Part shown: positions 5,878 to 13,647 of the stretch, piece by piece
How positions within the stretch are numbered: the first letter of the stretch is position 1
Layout: every line of letters starts with the position of its first letter
Source: an archaeon
Lineage (GTDB): Archaea > Asgardarchaeota > Hermodarchaeia > Hermodarchaeales > Hermodarchaeaceae
Assembly: GCA_016550425.1 (NCBI GenBank)
Contig: JABXGS010000109.1
Location: 1-20,039, forward strand
Direction of reading: 5' to 3'
Length of the DNA stretch: 20,039 nucleotides
Notes under the pieces: model-generated
What the model was told of the DNA's origin: nothing
Database searches by the model: none
What the model saw: only the letters and a program-made list of their open reading frames with translations
Position numbers and translations under genes: made by a program

Positions 5878-6813
5878 TTACTTCTTCTTTGACTTTTTCT
5901 TCGACTTCTTCTTTGGTGTCTCCTCAGCTTCAATCTCTGCAGTTTCAGTTGTGATTCGGAAGATGTCGATTAACTCACTCACATCGGCTTCCGCAACAGC
6001 ATCCCGCAACCCATGTGAGTTTTTATCACTCTTCTTCAAAAACTCAGTCGCAAGTACACGACCATCCTCCACTAAAATACGGGGTGTATAATCGCCACCG
6101 AAGAAAGGACCATCAGGGAGCGTGCGTGTGCGTTCCAGTTGCGATGTTGTTTGAGTCTTTCCCAGAAAAGTCACTTTCCGATCAACACTGGTAAAAACCT
6201 CTTGACCAATAATGACCAGTTCCCGGCTGTACCCCGGAGGAGGGGTGGTATTAGCTACTCGCCCAACAATATCATCTTGAGCAGGAGCAGGCACAATACT
6301 CGCTGTTGATGATCGCTGTGGCCATTGTTGCTCTGCTCCATTATACTCGGTCCCAAGCTGGGTTGTTGCAACAGGCATCCTAACAGGTTGAGGTTCAGGT
6401 TTGGGTTTGGAGGAAACTGGTTTGGATGGGGCTTTGTCGGGAGTAATCTCGATGGTTTTGTTTGGTAATTCGACCTGCACTTCCACTTCTTTCTTGGGTT
6501 CAGGAGGTTTGGGTTTTTCACCCATTAGAGCCAGAAATGCATCTGGTTCTTCACCACCGTCAACTGAGAGGACTTTGTACACTAAACCTCGTTGACTACG
6601 AACGGCTTGACCTTGACGTGCTGCGATGAATTTTTTACGAACGCCTGCTTCTGCTCCTTTCCATAACCAGATTTTCCGATCGTCATCATCTACGATGATT
6701 AAAACGCGGTCATCATTCAACTCGGTTTTAAGCTGACCTGGAGTTGTGAGCTCCATAAGTTCCCCGGTTTCAACGACATCATAAATTTGCAGGCGTACGG
6801 ACAGTACCCTCAC
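5878..6813 (-). CDS. Gelsolin-like domain protein with Lys-rich tail
   Basis: This is a 311-residue protein. Residues 1-98 form one gelsolin/villin-type domain: LQIYDVVETG, the core strands RVLIIVDDDDRKIWLWKG, the long helix RKKFIAARQGQAVRSQRG, and the closing LSVDGGEEPDAFLALMG. A Pro/Lys-rich linker covers about 100-195. A second folded region at about 196-290 (RELVIIGQEVFTSVDRKVTF, FFGGDYTPRILVEDGRVLA, DVSELIDIFRITTE) is not recognised. The tail is a run of Lys with Ser (301-311). Gelsolin domains bind and remodel actin in eukaryotes, and Asgard gelsolin-like proteins act on actin, so an actin-regulating role is likely. The acidic residue that binds type-2 calcium, normally about 7 residues after the W-x-G, is Lys60 here, which suggests calcium-independent function. 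The start is GTG 6813, preceded by AAGAAG. No signal peptide. The gene is divergent from the peptidase gene. Confidence 0.8.
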   Translation of the reverse strand: MRVLSVRLQIYDVVETGELMELTTPGQLKTELNDDRVLIIVDDDDRKIWLWKGAEAGVRKKFIAARQGQAVRSQRGLVYKVLSVDGGEEPDAFLALMGEKPKPPEPKKEVEVQVELPNKTIEITPDKAPSKPVSSKPKPEPQPVRMPVATTQLGTEYNGAEQQWPQRSSTASIVPAPAQDDIVGRVANTTPPPGYSRELVIIGQEVFTSVDRKVTFLGKTQTTSQLERTRTLPDGPFFGGDYTPRILVEDGRVLATEFLKKSDKNSHGLRDAVAEADVSELIDIFRITTETAEIEAEETPKKKSKKKSKKK

Positions 6814-7010
6814 CTTCTTAATTTTTCAATTACTTCTATAACTTTTAAAGATGGTGTCCCTTCAACACGCTTACAAAGGTCATTTGCGGGAAATTTAGGG
6901 AGCGACTCAAAGGCTGATGCTAAAATTAATGTGCTGAGCGCGCGAAAGGTGTTGTTTAATCTTCTCAAAAGGCTAGGTTTTTGTAGGTTTAGAGTGCACA
7001 CCGTTGCATG

Positions 7011-7015
7011 GGAGG
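7011..7015 (+). promoter_or_regulatory. Ribosome binding site of the peptidase gene
   Basis: GGAGG stands 10 bases before the GTG at 7026 and supports that non-ATG start. The preceding 200 bp (6814-7010) are the divergent promoter region; no clear TATA box could be chosen there. Confidence 0.5.
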
Positions 7016-7025
7016 ACTTTGAGTC

Positions 7026-9056
7026 GTGTTTCATACAACGTTCCGTGATATCATCATTGAAGAACTTTCTGGGACGATTGCCAAAGACTATGTTTCTGAA
7101 ATCATCCGCTTTCACCGCATCCAGGCTTCACCTGGATTTCATGATGCAATTTATTACGTGAAAGAGATTATAGATAAATTCCCGGGGTTACGTACTGAAG
7201 TTGAAGTATATCCCGCTGATGGGAAAACGAAAACATGGCAATGGACAGCACCCCTAGGATGGCGTGTTGTAGATGGAACACTCCATCTAGTCAGCCCCAA
7301 ACCAGAAATATTGGGGCGCTTTACAGAAAATCCAGTGAGTGTTGTTGCACATAGCCAGTCTGCAGATATCGTAGCACCACTTGTGTATCTTGAAGATGGG
7401 TCCTCCGAGAAAGATTATCGGCGAGTCGATGTCAAGGGTAAAATTGTATTGACCACTGGTCGTGCTGATCAAGTCCAACGGGAAGCCGTGTTTAAACATG
7501 GAGCCTTGGGCACTATTCATTTTCCGCCTCTTGAACGGCGCACGAAGCACTCCAATCTGATTCCCTACCTGGGCATCTGGCCAAATGCTAAAGAAAAAGA
7601 CAAAGTCAGATTTGCGTTTGCCGTTTCAGGTCAGATAGGAACTCGGCTCCGACACCTCATCGAAACCGAGCCTGAGGTTCTTGTTCACGCGAATATTGAT
7701 GCGGAATTGTTCTCTGGTGAACAGCGAGTTCTTACAGCCGTGATTGAAGGCACAGAATTTCTACGCGAAGAAGTGCTCTTGATAGCTCATCTCTGTCATC
7801 CTAGACCAGGGGCTAATGATAACGCGAGCGGAAGTGCCTTACTCATGGAAATTGCCCGGGTGATCACAACGCTTATCCATGAGGGTAAGCTACCTGCGCC
7901 TTTACGCACTATCCGGTTTCTATGGGTGCCTGAATTTTATGGAACATTAGCCTTCTTGAAGGCACACCCTGAATTAGTACCACGGATAATGAGTGCTATC
8001 AACTGTGATATGGTGGGAGCAGACCCAACAATGGTTGGTGGTGTTATCAATCTCCACCGAACCCCCGACTCTCTCCCCAGCTTTGTTAACGATTTACTTG
8101 AATATCATCTCTGTGAAGCTGCTAAGAATCCAAATCTCATTTCTCCGGATGGGAGCCATTTACCATTCCATTTTGATGTCCAGAAATATGATTGGCGAAG
8201 CGACCACACGGTGTTCATTGATCCATCGTTCAATGTGCCTTGTCCGATGTTGAATCAATGGCCTGATGCTTATTATCATAGTAACCTCGACTCGCTTGAC
8301 AAAATTGATACCACCCACTTACGTCGTGTGGGATATGGGGTCATCATGACTCTATTAACACAAGCATATGCAGAATCTGACGATGCCATGTTCCTTGCAA
8401 CCCAAGTCCATGCTAATGCGCATACTCGGATTACCCAAACCACTCAACAATATGTCCAAGAAGCGATCCAGGCTATCTCACAAACAGAAAGAGGGGCTGT
8501 CCTCGCTAGAACACTGCGAAAGGCAATGGAAAGCATCCGTCAAATCTCGCATAGAGAAAGTGTCGCACTGCAAAGTGTGAAAGTGCTAAGTCCGCATGAT
8601 TCTGAATTACACAACTTCATCGATTTGATGTTAGAAGATTTGGTGCAAGAGCGGCAAGAAGAGGTGCGAAAACTCCGACAGGTTGAAGACTTACTATCTC
8701 GGTCCATTGGGTATTCACCCTTGAAACGGTTAGTGCTCCGAAAAAAGGAAAGGGAAGCCAAGAAGCTAAGCCCGCGTCGCAAATTCCAAGGACCGCTTCA
8801 TTTCACCGAATTTGTCCGCCAAACGCGTCCACAAGATAAGAACTGGCTCCGTGCCAACCAGAAAACCCAACCCTTCTTCGTAGAGGCGCTCCTTGAACTC
8901 ACTAACTTCATGGATGGACATCGAAGTCTGTATGAAATCTTCACAGCCTTAGAAGCAGAATTCGGGGAGGTAGCAAATATCGACACTATAATGCGGTTCA
9001 TCCAACTCCTTAAAGAGCAAAATCTTATCGAGATAGAGAAGGTTAAGTCCACGTAA
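7026..9056 (+). CDS. DUF4910/M28-like zinc aminopeptidase with PA and winged-helix domains
   Basis: This 676-residue protein starts at GTG 7026. An N-terminal strand-helix region is followed by a protease-associated (PA)-like insert at about 104-180 (VDVKGKIVLTTGRADQ, EAVFKHGALGTI). The metallopeptidase core has ligands matching the M28/DUF4910 pattern: His258 (AHLCHP), Asp265 (GANDNASGS), Glu303 (WVPEFYGT), Asp328 (INCDMVG) and His418 (YYHSNLDS). A helical region (about 440-590) links to a C-terminal winged-helix-like domain at about 600-672 (FMDGHRSLYEIFTALEAEFG, IQLLKEQNLIEIEK). DUF4910 proteins with such a wHTH are known in bacteria and archaea, some in polysaccharide clusters, so the substrate may be a peptide or a modified amino sugar. 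There is no signal peptide, so it is probably cytoplasmic. It leads a run of three plus-strand genes. Confidence 0.85.
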   Translation: MFHTTFRDIIIEELSGTIAKDYVSEIIRFHRIQASPGFHDAIYYVKEIIDKFPGLRTEVEVYPADGKTKTWQWTAPLGWRVVDGTLHLVSPKPEILGRFTENPVSVVAHSQSADIVAPLVYLEDGSSEKDYRRVDVKGKIVLTTGRADQVQREAVFKHGALGTIHFPPLERRTKHSNLIPYLGIWPNAKEKDKVRFAFAVSGQIGTRLRHLIETEPEVLVHANIDAELFSGEQRVLTAVIEGTEFLREEVLLIAHLCHPRPGANDNASGSALLMEIARVITTLIHEGKLPAPLRTIRFLWVPEFYGTLAFLKAHPELVPRIMSAINCDMVGADPTMVGGVINLHRTPDSLPSFVNDLLEYHLCEAAKNPNLISPDGSHLPFHFDVQKYDWRSDHTVFIDPSFNVPCPMLNQWPDAYYHSNLDSLDKIDTTHLRRVGYGVIMTLLTQAYAESDDAMFLATQVHANAHTRITQTTQQYVQEAIQAISQTERGAVLARTLRKAMESIRQISHRESVALQSVKVLSPHDSELHNFIDLMLEDLVQERQEEVRKLRQVEDLLSRSIGYSPLKRLVLRKKEREAKKLSPRRKFQGPLHFTEFVRQTRPQDKNWLRANQKTQPFFVEALLELTNFMDGHRSLYEIFTALEAEFGEVANIDTIMRFIQLLKEQNLIEIEKVKST

Positions 9057-9062
9057 TGAGTA

Positions 9063-9524
9063 GTGAATAGTATGAGTCATGACCAAGCTCTACTGTTGCA
9101 GAATCGTTTAGAAATCGTACTTGACCAGTTCGAAACCGAAATCACAAATATCGAACAAATTCAGACTCGAGAGGAACTCACACCTCTACTCGAAGCAGCA
9201 GAAAATCTTCGGGCAGTACTGGTGGAGGTCAAGAACTATTTCGTGGAGGTTCGAAATCAGCTCTCAACAACCTCTGGAATTCCCCCCGCAAAGGAACTCG
9301 CCCAATTGGTTATCGGCGCATCCACCGAGGCATTAAGCGCCATTCGGGAAACCCTTCACTATTTTGAAGATGTGAAGGAAAAAATGAAAGGCAAACGCAA
9401 AATCCACTTGACCCGCGAAGAAATCCACTATGCAGACTTTGGAGCTAAAGTCGCGATTCGAAAAACCCGGCATATCATCAATCGCATCTCAGATCAAGCC
9501 GAAAATCTCCCGGACCAAATATAA
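9063..9524 (+). CDS. Helical conserved-type protein, function unknown
   Basis: This 153-residue protein is almost wholly helical and highly charged: NRLEIVLDQFETEITNIEQI, then LLEAAENLRAVLVEVKNYFV, then a basic C-terminal part (EKMKGKRKIHLTREEIHYAD, KVAIRKTRHIINRISDQAEN). The heptad-like pattern suggests a coiled-coil or helical bundle that self-associates. It has no Cys, no membrane segment and no signal. It can start at GTG 9063 or ATG 9072 (Met4), and I see no good ribosome binding site for either. It begins right after the peptidase stop (6 bp gap), in the same frame, separated by TAA TGA, so it is probably translated from the same transcript. No family recognised. Confidence 0.7.
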   Translation: MNSMSHDQALLLQNRLEIVLDQFETEITNIEQIQTREELTPLLEAAENLRAVLVEVKNYFVEVRNQLSTTSGIPPAKELAQLVIGASTEALSAIRETLHYFEDVKEKMKGKRKIHLTREEIHYADFGAKVAIRKTRHIINRISDQAENLPDQI

Positions 9525-9558
9525 CCAACAAACATAGCCAATCAGGATTTGGAATATA

Positions 9559-9834
9559 ATGAATCGATTAGCTGTGATTAGCATCATCAGCATCCTTCTA
9601 AGCCTACTAATGCTAGTTCTGTTTTTCATCATCCCTGGATTTCCCCTACTCATCTTCCTCTTCCTGCCACCACTTTTCTGTTGGGGGCTTCAGGGGCAGG
9701 GAGAAGAATCATCTAGTACCGCTCATCCTATCCAAATGGGTCCACGGTACTGTCCTCAGTGTGGCAAGCAATTGTTGGAGCCTTTTGAAACGTATTGCCC
9801 TCGGTGTGGGGCGGTACTCAAGTTCGATGACTAG
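9559..9834 (+). CDS. Membrane-anchored zinc-ribbon protein, 91 residues
   Basis: The product has an N-terminal hydrophobic hairpin (about residues 5-44, LAVISIISILLSLLMLVLFF and FPLLIFLFLPPLFCWG). A polar linker follows, then one zinc ribbon CPQCGKQL with CPRCGAVL (CxxC-x11-CxxC) at the C-terminus. It would sit in the cytoplasmic membrane with the ribbon facing the cytosol; this topology is inferred. GGA lies 6 bases before the start ATG 9559. It is the last gene of the peptidase run, 34 bp after the helical protein. Its stop is only 4 bp from the stop of the converging glycosyltransferase gene. Such TM-zinc-ribbon proteins are common in archaea and their roles are mostly unknown. Confidence 0.75.
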   Translation: MNRLAVISIISILLSLLMLVLFFIIPGFPLLIFLFLPPLFCWGLQGQGEESSSTAHPIQMGPRYCPQCGKQLLEPFETYCPRCGAVLKFDD

Positions 9835-9838
9835 TAAG

Positions 9839-11413
9839 CTAATCGGTTTCCTTTTCCGTGTCTTCTGTGTTCTCACGAGTGGCCTTGCGTCTTTGTCGCC
9901 ATTTCCACACATAATGATAGGATCCATACACCAAAAGAAGAAAGAAGAGCGCAAGCAATATAGCATGGGTCAAGAACCGATGAACAGCAAAAATTCCAAT
10001 ACTTGCTAGACCAATGAGGATAAACCACCACGTGGTAACATTGTTGACGATACGCATGCTTAGATCCTGAAACTGCTGGATGAACTGGACCATCCACGAA
10101 GGTAGAAAAGCCATGTACTTCATACGCCGCGGTTTTAATGGACAGCTCATCCCCTGCACAGGTACAAGCGGTCCACGGAGAATTGCACCAAAAAGGATGA
10201 GAAAGGGTATCATTGCAATAAGATAGAATTTGTAAATTCCTCTGGGCAGAAAAATGTGGGCTGATAAGGACAGAAGAAGAGCAAGCAGGAGTAATTGCTC
10301 TAAATAGGCGGACTGAGGTTGATCTGGAACCAAGTACGCAATAATCCAAAAGAAAATCAAACAGATGAGCCACGGAATTCCATTCGACACCAGACTGAAG
10401 ATAATAAATTTGAACGGTTCGGGCCAAAAGAAGGCTAGGACTGAGACTGGAATTGTATATGTAGGTGCAGGTAAAGTATCATAAAATGGATATGCCCCCA
10501 TCCCACGCGTGAGAGCATCGATGTAGGCTGTAGGATAGAGGAGAAGATAAGGCATCGATATAACAAGGCCGACCGCTACAGTGATTCCCAGGGAAATGAA
10601 AAGCTGCTTCAATCCACGCCGGTATTCTAAGAACCATATCAACGGAAGCAGGATAGCTGCAGTCTGTTTCACCATGGTAGCCACTGTAGCCACCAGTACT
10701 GCCCAGCGCAGGTCTCCTCGAAGCATGAAGTAAAATCCCAAAACCAGAAAGAAAGTATGAATAGGAGTACTTAACCAAAGGTAATTCCCCCACCAGATAG
10801 AAATTGGATTTAAGGCAAATGCGAGCATGACAACGATTGGGATGAACCGGTTTTTAGTTAGGTGTCGGGCAGCTGCGTACATGACGACGCAGGTTGCCAA
10901 ATCGAAGACAATGAACGCAAAAGCTACCCGGAGATAATCCAGGTTTACAGAAAGAGCAATTGCCTGTGTTTGGATATCTGGAAACAGAAACTCGGAAGGA
11001 ATATAGTAGAAGATGCCGAGAATATAGACGAAGAGAGGCGGATAGATGTAAGTTTGGGCACATTGACTAGTATATGGATCGCAGTAGACATAGAGTCCTT
11101 CCGTATAGGGAAGGTTCCCTTGAACGAAGGCGCGGACAAAATTCATGTAATAAAAGTTAAAGTCAGAAAACGCTTCGACTACCTCAAAATTCATTTGAAA
11201 CCAAGGAAACCCAGGTATCCAAACCCACTCAGTTGAAAGATCAACTGCCACCATATTTCCAATAATAAGGTACTGGGAGGCGGTAAAATGGAAGACCGCA
11301 AGCTTCAGGACGATAATTGGGATAAAAGCCATTAAAAATAGTGGAGCCTCCTGTTTCACCCAGATAATTAATATCTGTTTGAGGTCTCTATCCGAGGTCT
11401 GGTCTGCTGACAT
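9839..11413 (-). CDS. GT-C-type polytopic membrane glycosyltransferase
   Basis: This 524-residue protein has about a dozen hydrophobic helices. The first external loop has the acidic motif FSDFNFYYMNF (Asp84) expected for the catalytic metal/lipid-phosphate site of GT-C enzymes, then YIYPPLFVY (122-130). Later come FALNPISIWWGN and MVKQTAAILLPLIWF, seen in dolichol-phosphate-mannose-type and DUF2029-like transferases. It likely transfers a sugar from a polyprenyl-phosphate donor on the outer face, for example in N-glycosylation of surface proteins or in lipid glycosylation; donor and acceptor are unknown. Cys111 and Cys118 in the same loop could form a disulfide. The C-terminal tail is long and charged (RRKATRENTEDTEKETD). 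AAGGTGA at 11420-11426 lies 6 bases before ATG 11413. It is divergent from the longin-like gene and convergent with the small zinc-ribbon gene. Confidence 0.75.
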   Translation of the reverse strand: MSADQTSDRDLKQILIIWVKQEAPLFLMAFIPIIVLKLAVFHFTASQYLIIGNMVAVDLSTEWVWIPGFPWFQMNFEVVEAFSDFNFYYMNFVRAFVQGNLPYTEGLYVYCDPYTSQCAQTYIYPPLFVYILGIFYYIPSEFLFPDIQTQAIALSVNLDYLRVAFAFIVFDLATCVVMYAAARHLTKNRFIPIVVMLAFALNPISIWWGNYLWLSTPIHTFFLVLGFYFMLRGDLRWAVLVATVATMVKQTAAILLPLIWFLEYRRGLKQLFISLGITVAVGLVISMPYLLLYPTAYIDALTRGMGAYPFYDTLPAPTYTIPVSVLAFFWPEPFKFIIFSLVSNGIPWLICLIFFWIIAYLVPDQPQSAYLEQLLLLALLLSLSAHIFLPRGIYKFYLIAMIPFLILFGAILRGPLVPVQGMSCPLKPRRMKYMAFLPSWMVQFIQQFQDLSMRIVNNVTTWWFILIGLASIGIFAVHRFLTHAILLALFFLLLVYGSYHYVWKWRQRRKATRENTEDTEKETD

Positions 11414-11419
11414 GCCAGT

Positions 11420-11426
11420 TCACCTT
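11420..11426 (-). promoter_or_regulatory. Ribosome binding site of the glycosyltransferase gene
   Basis: AAGGTGA on the minus strand, 6 bases before ATG 11413, fixes this start. Confidence 0.55.
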
Positions 11427-11548
11427 AGGTATGTGTTTCCCTCACTCAAGGCTTTCAACTTGGCAATTTGTGGAAGTATAGATTGTATAACACCTTCTAC
11501 CATCCGTCATCCTTAATAAGTTCCACAGCACAACACAAGGTTACTTCA

Positions 11549-13639
11549 ATGATTCGTGATGTGTACGTCCTCAGGCGAACAGGCGAGGTTCTCATTCATA
11601 AAGCCTTCAGCAAACGTGGCGTTGATGAAGCCATCTTTAGTGGATTCTACAGCGCCCTTAGTGCATTCGCTGAGGAACTCGGACACGGTGGCATCGAAAC
11701 CATCAAGATGGGCGACGTCAGTTTCTATTATGAGCACAGCGAAGACCTCCTCTTTGCCATCGCGGCTGACAAATCGCATAACGCTAAAGATGTCAAAATC
11801 ATCCTCACCGAAGTCAAACGCCATTTCATTGACAAATATGGTGATCACCTTGGTGAATGGAATGGTGATATCGGTCCCTTCCAGAAATTCGCCAAAGATA
11901 TTGAAGCTATCGTCACTGCTAAACGCAACGGCGATGGCAAAGGAGCACTTTTCACTCTGCCTTTTGTCCTTGATGGGACAAAGCTGAAGGGAAAAGCCCT
12001 TGATGACCCTGAGATTAATGGTGAATATATCCTTGATTCCCGGTTAGAACTCGCTATCGTGCATCTGCTTCTGGATGATATTCGTCGTGCAGATCCCGCC
12101 ATGAAACCCTTAAAGGAAGGATGCTATGAATTTATTGCCAAACTACTTTGGCCAATCTGGGTTGTGGCAGGTCCCGATAAACGATTACTCCTCATTGATG
12201 GGTTGAAATTACTCCAACCACAGGTCGAACGAGGATTTGTACCCCCTGCGAGTCGGTACGAAGCGCTTCTCAATGTGAATGCGTCCCCCGAATATCTCGC
12301 AGTGATGGAGAAACTAACTGAAGAAGTACGCACCGCAGCTCGCTCGACACCCTTTGAGATTCATGTCCTTCCTGCAGAGCTTACACGTCTCGTCCGTTCA
12401 CTGTCACGGATTACCAATGGAAACGATGAATTCGGTGTTCAATTACCCAAACAAATGAACTATACCCAAGCTCAAAAGGAAGCGGAACAATTCTTCGCTG
12501 AAGCCATCACCACCCACAAGGATGCTGCAGAACAGTGGAACCAATTCCGGTCCTATTTTGGCAACGATGTGCAGAAATGGGAAGAACGCATCCAAACCGA
12601 ACTCAAAACCCTTGAAGAGCATTACGCGAATCGAAAAGTCGCACTCAAAAAAGAAATCGATAAAGCCCTCACCGAACTTGCTAAACAAGAAGAACAAGAA
12701 ATGGCAGCTGTCGATAAATGGCAACAGGGCGAAGAAAAAACACTCATCGCCCCTCTGAAAAGCCGGCTTGAACCCCTCAACCAAGGCATTCATGAACAAC
12801 AAGAATCCCTGAGCCATTTTCTCACCAGTAATCCCAAAGATGATATGCGAGTAGACAACTTCATCTTACAACTTGACCAAACCTTAGATCAATTCAACGA
12901 CTTCGCTATTGATTTACGAAACAAAGCCAAGGAAACCCGTCGAGCCATTGAACAAACAAAACGTGACGTCGGGAACTTGGAACGCGATGTCCAGAGTCGT
13001 AAAGCCAAAGTCCGTGAAACCTTCGAACTTCAAGAAAACGAAGAAATTAAACGACTTGATGCCCTCGAAGAAGAACGGCAAATCCGATTACAAGAAACCA
13101 AGGAACGATTCAATCAATTAGAAGGGTATGCCACGGAAATCGATAACTTAATCGAAAAGCACATCATTCACAGCCAAGACCAACTTACCACATTCGAGGA
13201 GTACTTGACCGAGACCGGTGCACCCTTTTCTGGAGATCTGAATACACCGATATTTCTCCCCGTCTATTTAGCAGGTCTCAAACGTGAGGATGAATCCACC
13301 AAACTCATCGTCATCCCACCTCTGGTCGTTCCACCCACTAAATCAGGAGCAGACGCCACTCTTGGACAAAAAAGCGCACCAGTCGGTGTGCTCTCACCCG
13401 CTTTGATTCAGTACCTGAAGGAACCTCTCGAAACAGTCCTCGCTAAGAATGAAAAGTTCGCCAAACAAGTCACACGCTTCTCCCCCCGAAACAATCTGCT
13501 TTCAGACCCACAAATTGAGAGCCTCTTATATTCCGGATTACACGCGCTCTGGCAGTCCAAGTTGATTCCCGAACACACCCATACCAAGATCAAGCTCGCT
13601 TGTATCGATATTTACCGAAGTACCAACGGTAACTCTTAA
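11549..13639 (+). CDS. Longin-like domain / long coiled-coil protein
   Basis: The frame is open from TTG 11468, but ATG 11549 with AAGGT 7 bases upstream is the likely start, giving 696 residues. Residues 1 to about 105 look like a longin/SRX-type fold: MIRDVYVLRRTGEVLIHKAF, FSGFYSALSAFAEELGHGGI, VSFYYEHSEDLLFAIAADKS. A mixed alpha/beta region follows to about 310 (LLIDGLKLLQPQVERGFVPP). A long, very charged coiled coil covers about 325-575 (WEERIQTELKTLEEHYANRK, RRAIEQTKRDVGNLERDVQS). A C-terminal folded part (TPIFLPVYLAGLKREDESTK, LIVIPPLVVP) ends in helices. No signal or TM segment is seen. Longin domains serve in eukaryotic vesicle traffic and GTPase regulation and are frequent in Asgard archaea, so a scaffold or tether is plausible. 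Codon use is strongly biased to C-ending codons, hinting at high expression. The stop is 8 bp from the next, converging element. Confidence 0.75.
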   Translation: MIRDVYVLRRTGEVLIHKAFSKRGVDEAIFSGFYSALSAFAEELGHGGIETIKMGDVSFYYEHSEDLLFAIAADKSHNAKDVKIILTEVKRHFIDKYGDHLGEWNGDIGPFQKFAKDIEAIVTAKRNGDGKGALFTLPFVLDGTKLKGKALDDPEINGEYILDSRLELAIVHLLLDDIRRADPAMKPLKEGCYEFIAKLLWPIWVVAGPDKRLLLIDGLKLLQPQVERGFVPPASRYEALLNVNASPEYLAVMEKLTEEVRTAARSTPFEIHVLPAELTRLVRSLSRITNGNDEFGVQLPKQMNYTQAQKEAEQFFAEAITTHKDAAEQWNQFRSYFGNDVQKWEERIQTELKTLEEHYANRKVALKKEIDKALTELAKQEEQEMAAVDKWQQGEEKTLIAPLKSRLEPLNQGIHEQQESLSHFLTSNPKDDMRVDNFILQLDQTLDQFNDFAIDLRNKAKETRRAIEQTKRDVGNLERDVQSRKAKVRETFELQENEEIKRLDALEEERQIRLQETKERFNQLEGYATEIDNLIEKHIIHSQDQLTTFEEYLTETGAPFSGDLNTPIFLPVYLAGLKREDESTKLIVIPPLVVPPTKSGADATLGQKSAPVGVLSPALIQYLKEPLETVLAKNEKFAKQVTRFSPRNNLLSDPQIESLLYSGLHALWQSKLIPEHTHTKIKLACIDIYRSTNGNS

Positions 13640-13647
13640 CCAGTTTT

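Noticed and set aside
6810..7115. 101-residue minus-strand frame between the gelsolin-like and peptidase genes
   Set aside because: It overlaps the peptidase start and promoter, shows no domain, and its first third is rich in Arg, Lys and Asp typical of a shadow. Only the GTGA overlap is of interest, and it is kept as a low-interest finding.
6787..7161. 124-residue plus-strand frame in the same region
   Set aside because: It overlaps the gelsolin-like N-terminus and the peptidase start in another frame and has no recognisable features.
9873..10427. 184-residue minus-strand frame inside the glycosyltransferase gene
   Set aside because: It is an out-of-frame reading on the same strand, full of Cys and Ser, with no domain.
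11468..11548. 27-residue N-terminal extension of the longin-like protein from TTG 11468
   Set aside because: The extension has no homology-like pattern, and ATG 11549 has an AAGGT ribosome binding site and starts exactly at the longin-like first strand.
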